In this document: positions 59,599 to 64,000 of the stretch, piece by piece
Layout of the letters: every line of letters starts with the position of its first letter
How positions within the stretch are numbered: the first letter of the stretch is position 1
NCBI GenBank assembly: GCA_963920705.1
Contig: OY987231.1
Coordinates: 18,887,024-18,951,023, forward strand
DNA: 64,000 nucleotides
Source of the DNA: Odiellus spinosus
Lineage: Eukaryota > Arthropoda > Arachnida > Opiliones > Phalangiidae
Reading direction: 5' to 3'
Notes under the pieces: model-generated
The model's database searches: none
What the model saw: the letters and a program-made list of their open reading frames with translations, nothing else
Told to the model about the DNA's origin: nothing
Made by a program: the position numbers and the translations under genes

Positions 59599-60673
59599 AT
59601 GTAATATAACGAAATAAGATGAAAACTTTGAAGGGAGTCAAAATAAAAGCGAGATGTTTAGTGGTTAAAAAACGTATTAAAGGAAAAACCACTTTACACG
59701 GAGAAATATAATAAGCGATAACATATCGGTACTTGTGATCGTATGATTATATCAATCTTTATAAATATGTTTTTGAGCAACATCGATGGCAAATAACAGA
59801 AAATGATAGAATAAATATTTTTTGGGGGCGTGTTTTTATTTCAATACCGTATAATATATATCATTCCCTTGGAGAGCTTGATATATATCAAGATATTCAT
59901 CAAAAACTCTTTTTCTATATTGTATAAAGTCTGGGCAATGGATTTAGTAGGCCTTATATCAGGGTTGTATCGAAATATTGCTTTCAAGAGTGGAGCTCTG
60001 GTCTTCGAGTGTTGCCTCCTTCACGGTGTATATAGGTTCTTTTTTTATACGTATTTTTTTATCGATAAAGAAAGGCGTTCTTCTCGAAATAACGCTTTTA
60101 AATCCTTCAGTTTCCCGCAGCATTTCTCGGACGTTTTTGATCCGACTCTGATCCTCTTTTTCTTTTACTTTCAATGGAAGACATTCTCTCTTTCTTTTTC
60201 TATTTCCATTCTTTTCTTTTTTCTTTTTCTTTATTTTCTGTCTTCACCAATTCTGCTTAGAGATGAAATTATTAAAATTGACTCTTGTGCCTTGGATTAC
60301 AAAATTTCAACAACTACAACGTGACGTTTCATCCCTATACCCTATAGAATACCGTAAATAGGACAGGTCATTAAATTAGTGTATTATTTAATATTAAAGA
60401 TACTCCCCATCTATTTCACACGAAAATCTAATGAAGTTTGAATTACGTTTTTGCAAAGATAGATAAAAATGATTAAATATATATACGTATGTCAAAATAA
60501 ACACATCAGCCTTTGCCCATGTAAACGGTGCAAAGATTTAATGTTCATTTTCGATAGATTAAATCTAGAGATTTCGAGATTAATTAGACTTTGACCTTTC
60601 GAAGTTTTTGGGAGTGATTTTAGGATTTAGTGTTAATTTCTCTCAAGGCCAAGTATCTTGTAGACGGATCAGA
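59599..60673. other. Gene-free stretch
   Basis: A 164-codon ORF (59830-60324) is Phe/Ser-rich because the DNA is a TTTC-rich tract, and it starts at GTG. Not supported as a gene. Confidence 0.35.
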
Positions 60674-60997
60674 CATGGATTAATCAACCTCACAGGGATA
60701 ATTCACTCTGTTACGATTTGCTATGCTAGTAGTTGAAGAGGTTTGTTTCATCTTCAACTACTAGCATAGCAAATGCCAGACATTTTATCCGTCCCATCAA
60801 TTTTACCCCCTTACCGATACAAATCCGGAGGTAATCCATGAGAGCATGATCTGCTTTAGAGTTTTTTCCCCTTCAATATTTCACCCCGTGTATCGGTAGC
60901 TAGAAACTTCCGGTGTAGACAATTTTTGTCACCAGGGTGCGATTCGAACAATCATTTTACCAGAGTGAATTATCCCTGTGAGGTTGATTAATCCATG
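60674..60997. mobile_element. MITE family K
   Basis: Inverted ends CATGGATTAATCAACCTCAC and complement (about 35 bp) are flanked by perfect 7-bp duplications GATCAGA. It contains a perfect 23-bp hairpin at 60717-60773 and a tRNA B-box-like word near 60950. Confidence 0.88.
60717..60773. repeat. Perfect 23-bp stem hairpin inside element K
   Basis: The arm TTTGCTATGCTAGTAGTTG plus AAGA (60717-60739) is exactly complementary to 60751-60773, with an 11-nt loop. The size resembles a small-RNA precursor, but the perfect stem suggests a recent DNA fold-back. Confidence 0.85.
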
Positions 60998-61004
60998 GAT
61001 CAGA

Positions 61005-62064
61005 TGAGAGAGACAGAGAAGGGGTTCGTCGTTTCGCAAGGGTCATGCGCGGTAAAATTTATTTCATTCGGTTTCATACAATGCCTTTTTTCTTTTGGTC
61101 GGTAAATAAACGGCAGCTGGTTCTCACCACCTGCCTTCCCTGAGTCCAAGATAAGTTTGCAAAATGAGAAAAGCTAAGGCGGTTTGATACGCGATTTTTG
61201 AAGAGTGCAATTGAGTATGGTAAGGCTATCGTTTCTAGTCCATTTACTCAAAGGATTCTTGACTAGACGAAAGATTTTGAAATATTTTCCGAATCTGTAA
61301 GGGTGTCCGACACTTCGATAAAAGAATCTTTTCCTTCTTGTTTTTACTCTCACTGGAGCTGAACCAAACAAGGCCTTTAGCTGTGGCAGCGCTAATATTA
61401 TCTCGGATTTAATTCGATTATCTTTCTTCTTATGTAAATTTCTTTGAATATAAAATTTTTACGAAGAAGGAAGTGAGGGGAAAAAAGAAACGCTTTGATT
61501 TTTAAGATCTTCTTTACGGAGAATCTCGAGAGTGGTTTCGCTTCTGGCTAAGAAATAATGAAGCCTCTTGGAAAATAAGCTTTTTTTAATACATTTCTTC
61601 AATGTCTCGTATATATTAAGGCGATAGATTCTCATCCTAGGATTGAATGTATTTACAATATCTTTTTTTTTACGTATTCACGCTGCTAGACTTAATTATA
61701 ATTCAATTTTATTTTGCCAGAAACTGAAAATAAATTAGAAATCGACCTAAGAGAGTTTTCTTACGTAACTCCTGCTGCAGGCATTATTTATTTTTGTATA
61801 TTCCTACACATCCGTAGCCCTGAACTTGTATCCTAGTCAGGCTGAGTAGTGTAGGGTGTGGCTTTCTGTCGTCATTCCACCCCGATTTAGTTCAAATGCC
61901 CTAATTGGTCAGATGTTTTTTTTCCACTCTGCTTACGACCAACACTACTGTTTCTATCCCGACTGATTTATTGTTTACTTTTAACAAGAATTAATTTAAG
62001 TAATTCAGGGAGAATTATTATCGGGTGCATGTTGATCCTGTTTCCGCCTTCACTAGAATGAGGA
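61005..62064. other. Gene-free stretch
   Basis: Nothing recognised; a 65-codon minus ORF at 61174 is unsupported. Confidence 0.3.
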
Positions 62065-62390
62065 GAAAACATTATTCCGCCACTGATAGAAATTGAGCAA
62101 AACTCCAAAAATGACCCCTATCTGAAAATGGCCGTAACTTTTATCTACTATAACCTAGGCATAAACCGATGCCATCATTAGAAAGAAGACATTTCCTAGA
62201 TTAATATAAAGTAATAAAATTAACAAGAGCCACTCGTTAAAGATTATTTCGCCCCTGATGGAAATCTAGCCAAAATCCAAAAACGGCCCCTATCTTAAAA
62301 TGGCCGTAACTTTTCTGTACTATCACCTAGTCGTAAAGTGATAGCACCATTAGAAAGAAGACATTATCTAGATTAATTTAATTAATATCG
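62065..62390. repeat. Direct duplication of repeat P
   Basis: Two roughly 170-bp tandem copies share AAAATGGCCGTAACTTTT and TTAGAAAGAAGACATT. A diverged single copy lies near 34845. Confidence 0.7.
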
Positions 62391-62464
62391 ACCACATTTC
62401 ACATATTTTCATGTTATTATAAGTTGAACCAAAATTCCTTTGAAAAGCGAATGTTATATAACTT

Positions 62465-62619
62465 TTTATTTGAAACCTATATTTTCCTATAATTTTAAAA
62501 GTAATTCTCCGATATTTTCCAATATTTCTAAAAACATTAATCCTATAAGTTCCTATAAATAGATGAGAAATTTCCTATATTCCTATATGTTGGGGTGTTT
62601 TTTTTTGGTGGTCACCCTG
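62465..62619 (+). mobile_element. MITE family F, copy 4 (right end only)
   Basis: TCCTATATTT-type repeats end in GGTGGTCACCCTG; the left end is absent. Confidence 0.65.
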
Positions 62620-63290
62620 TAATATTTAAAATAGATGATAATGAGATTTACTTTCAACAAATTAAAAATGAATTTTAGTGTATTTTGACGATTATACCCA
62701 TTGTTCTAAAATTATTCTACATAAAGATAAATAATCCACTTTTCTGTACGGAACGTCTGGTTGATCCCTCGCCGTTAAGTATCGTGGAATGCCGTAAAAA
62801 CTCGAGTCAAGAATTCATAAATAATTTATGAAACGAGACGAACGTTATGTTCTCTCTTGCCCACTATTATCCTTCTCAGATATTTATAACCTTTGAGTAG
62901 AAAATTCCGTCGCTTATGAAACGAAAATCTTTCTCCCTTAACTCGCCGACGAAAGGAAACTGCGTTCCACGTATCCGAAGTTTCTTATAGAGGGATATGA
63001 AATTGTAAATTGTAAAAGATGTCGCGTGTTTTCTTCGCCAAGTTTTTGATTAAATTCTCTATATATCTATTTGAAACTTTAAAGAATATCTGTTGAAATA
63101 TTGGGATGCTTTGAAAAATGTATTTTCACTATATGGGGACGCTTTCGAAATGTAGATAAGGTATATATGAATCTTTCGATGAAATTCCATATACAAAATT
63201 TAAGGGAGTATTTAAAATTTACCGAAATTATGAAGAATATTTGGAATGTGTTTTAAAAGTTTCGAGAACTATTGGGAATGTTTGAAAACG
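62620..63290. other. Gene-free stretch
   Basis: Nothing recognised. Confidence 0.3.
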
Positions 63291-63830
63291 TATATTTGAG
63301 CTATGGGGATTATTTGATTTTGTATTAAAACTATGGGGAGGATTTGAAATTGTACTCAAACTATGGGGAGGATTTGAAATTGTACTCAAACTATGCGAAA
63401 TCCTTGAAAATGTGCTAAAAATATGGGAAATCCTTGAAAAAGTAGCTCAAAATATGAGAAATCCTTGAAAAATTAGCTCAAAATATGAGAAATCCTTGAA
63501 AAATTAGCTCAAAATATGAGAAATCCTTGAAAAATTAGCTCAAAATATGAGAAATCCTTGAAAAATTAGCTCAAAATATGAGAAATCCTTGAAAAATTAG
63601 CTCAAAATATGAGAAATCCTTGAAAAATTAGCTCAAAATATGAGAAATCCTTGAAAAATTAGCTCAAAATATGAGAAATCCTTGAAAAATTAGCTCATAA
63701 TATGAGAAATCCTTGAAAAATTAGCTCAAAATATGGGAAATCCTTGAAAAATGTGCTCAAATATGGGAAATCCTTTAAAATAGGCGTATGTGCTGAAGCT
63801 ATGGGATATCCTTGAAAATGTGCTCAAACT
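63291..63830. repeat. 30-bp minisatellite with degenerate edges
   Basis: About nine near-identical units contain ATGAGAAATCCTTGAAAAAT (63450-63730). They are flanked on both sides by diverged units (ACTATGGGGAGGATTTGAAA at the left; ATGGGATATCCTTGAAAATG at the right), the usual homogenised-centre pattern. Confidence 0.92.
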
Positions 63831-64000
63831 ACATATGGTTAAAGGTTTTGTTAACGTCTATGAACTATGGGGAGACTTTGAAAATTCTAGATTTGCAGGA
63901 TAATGAAAATTCTACTCTGATCTCTGACCTATTTTACAAGTCAAAACCAAGCCGTATAAAAAATTGTTTTCTCTTTAAGATTGTTGACAACGAAATTCTG

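Noticed and set aside
59830..60324. 164-codon ORF rich in Phe and Ser
   Set aside because: Comes from a TTTC-rich DNA tract, starts at GTG and has no domain.

Overview
The window looks like one piece of an AT-rich animal nuclear genome, most likely an arthropod and probably an insect. The evidence is a spliced gene with about 20 exons, tracts of the arthropod telomere repeat TTAGG, and a dense load of short non-autonomous DNA transposons (MITEs). The order cannot be fixed by reading alone.

Only one gene is securely recognised. It lies on the + strand at about 8179-18027 and encodes a histone H3 lysine-9 methyltransferase of the G9a/GLP (EHMT) family, about 1748 residues as I splice it. The order is a long disordered charged N-terminus, the EHMT cysteine-rich zinc region, ankyrin repeats with the methyl-lysine reader cage, pre-SET, SET and post-SET. 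All zinc cysteines and catalytic motifs I checked are present. The N-terminus carries an ARKT motif like the automethylated histone mimic of mammalian G9a. Four of its introns contain inverted-repeat elements. A possible 5' exon of a second gene (42114-42274) and one unrecognised small ORF (58004-58240, minus) are weak candidates.

The rest is repeats. The left end (1-3.2 kb) is a pair of inverted arms of an older repeat (D), each interrupted at the same TTAA site by a different MITE (C and B). An unfilled copy of that site survives at 30.37 kb. From 4.8 to 5.8 kb is an 18-bp minisatellite; other minisatellites lie at 32.5 kb (21 bp), 46.1-47.6 kb (20 bp) and 63.3-63.8 kb (30 bp). From 22 to 53 kb there are nine copies of one roughly 336-bp MITE (family A), seven flanked by perfect 7-bp target duplications. 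Families H, K and L also show 7-bp duplications and 5'-CA...TG-3' ends. Family F makes 6-bp duplications and element J an 8-bp, hAT-like one. Families B, C and T use TTAA.

The most unusual structures are three foldback loci (31.5, 38.9 and 50.8 kb). Each has a TTAGG-type telomeric core between oppositely oriented arms of short tandem units, and the three share the word TTCCCATT although the units otherwise differ. No transposase, reverse transcriptase, rRNA, convincing tRNA or CRISPR array was found.
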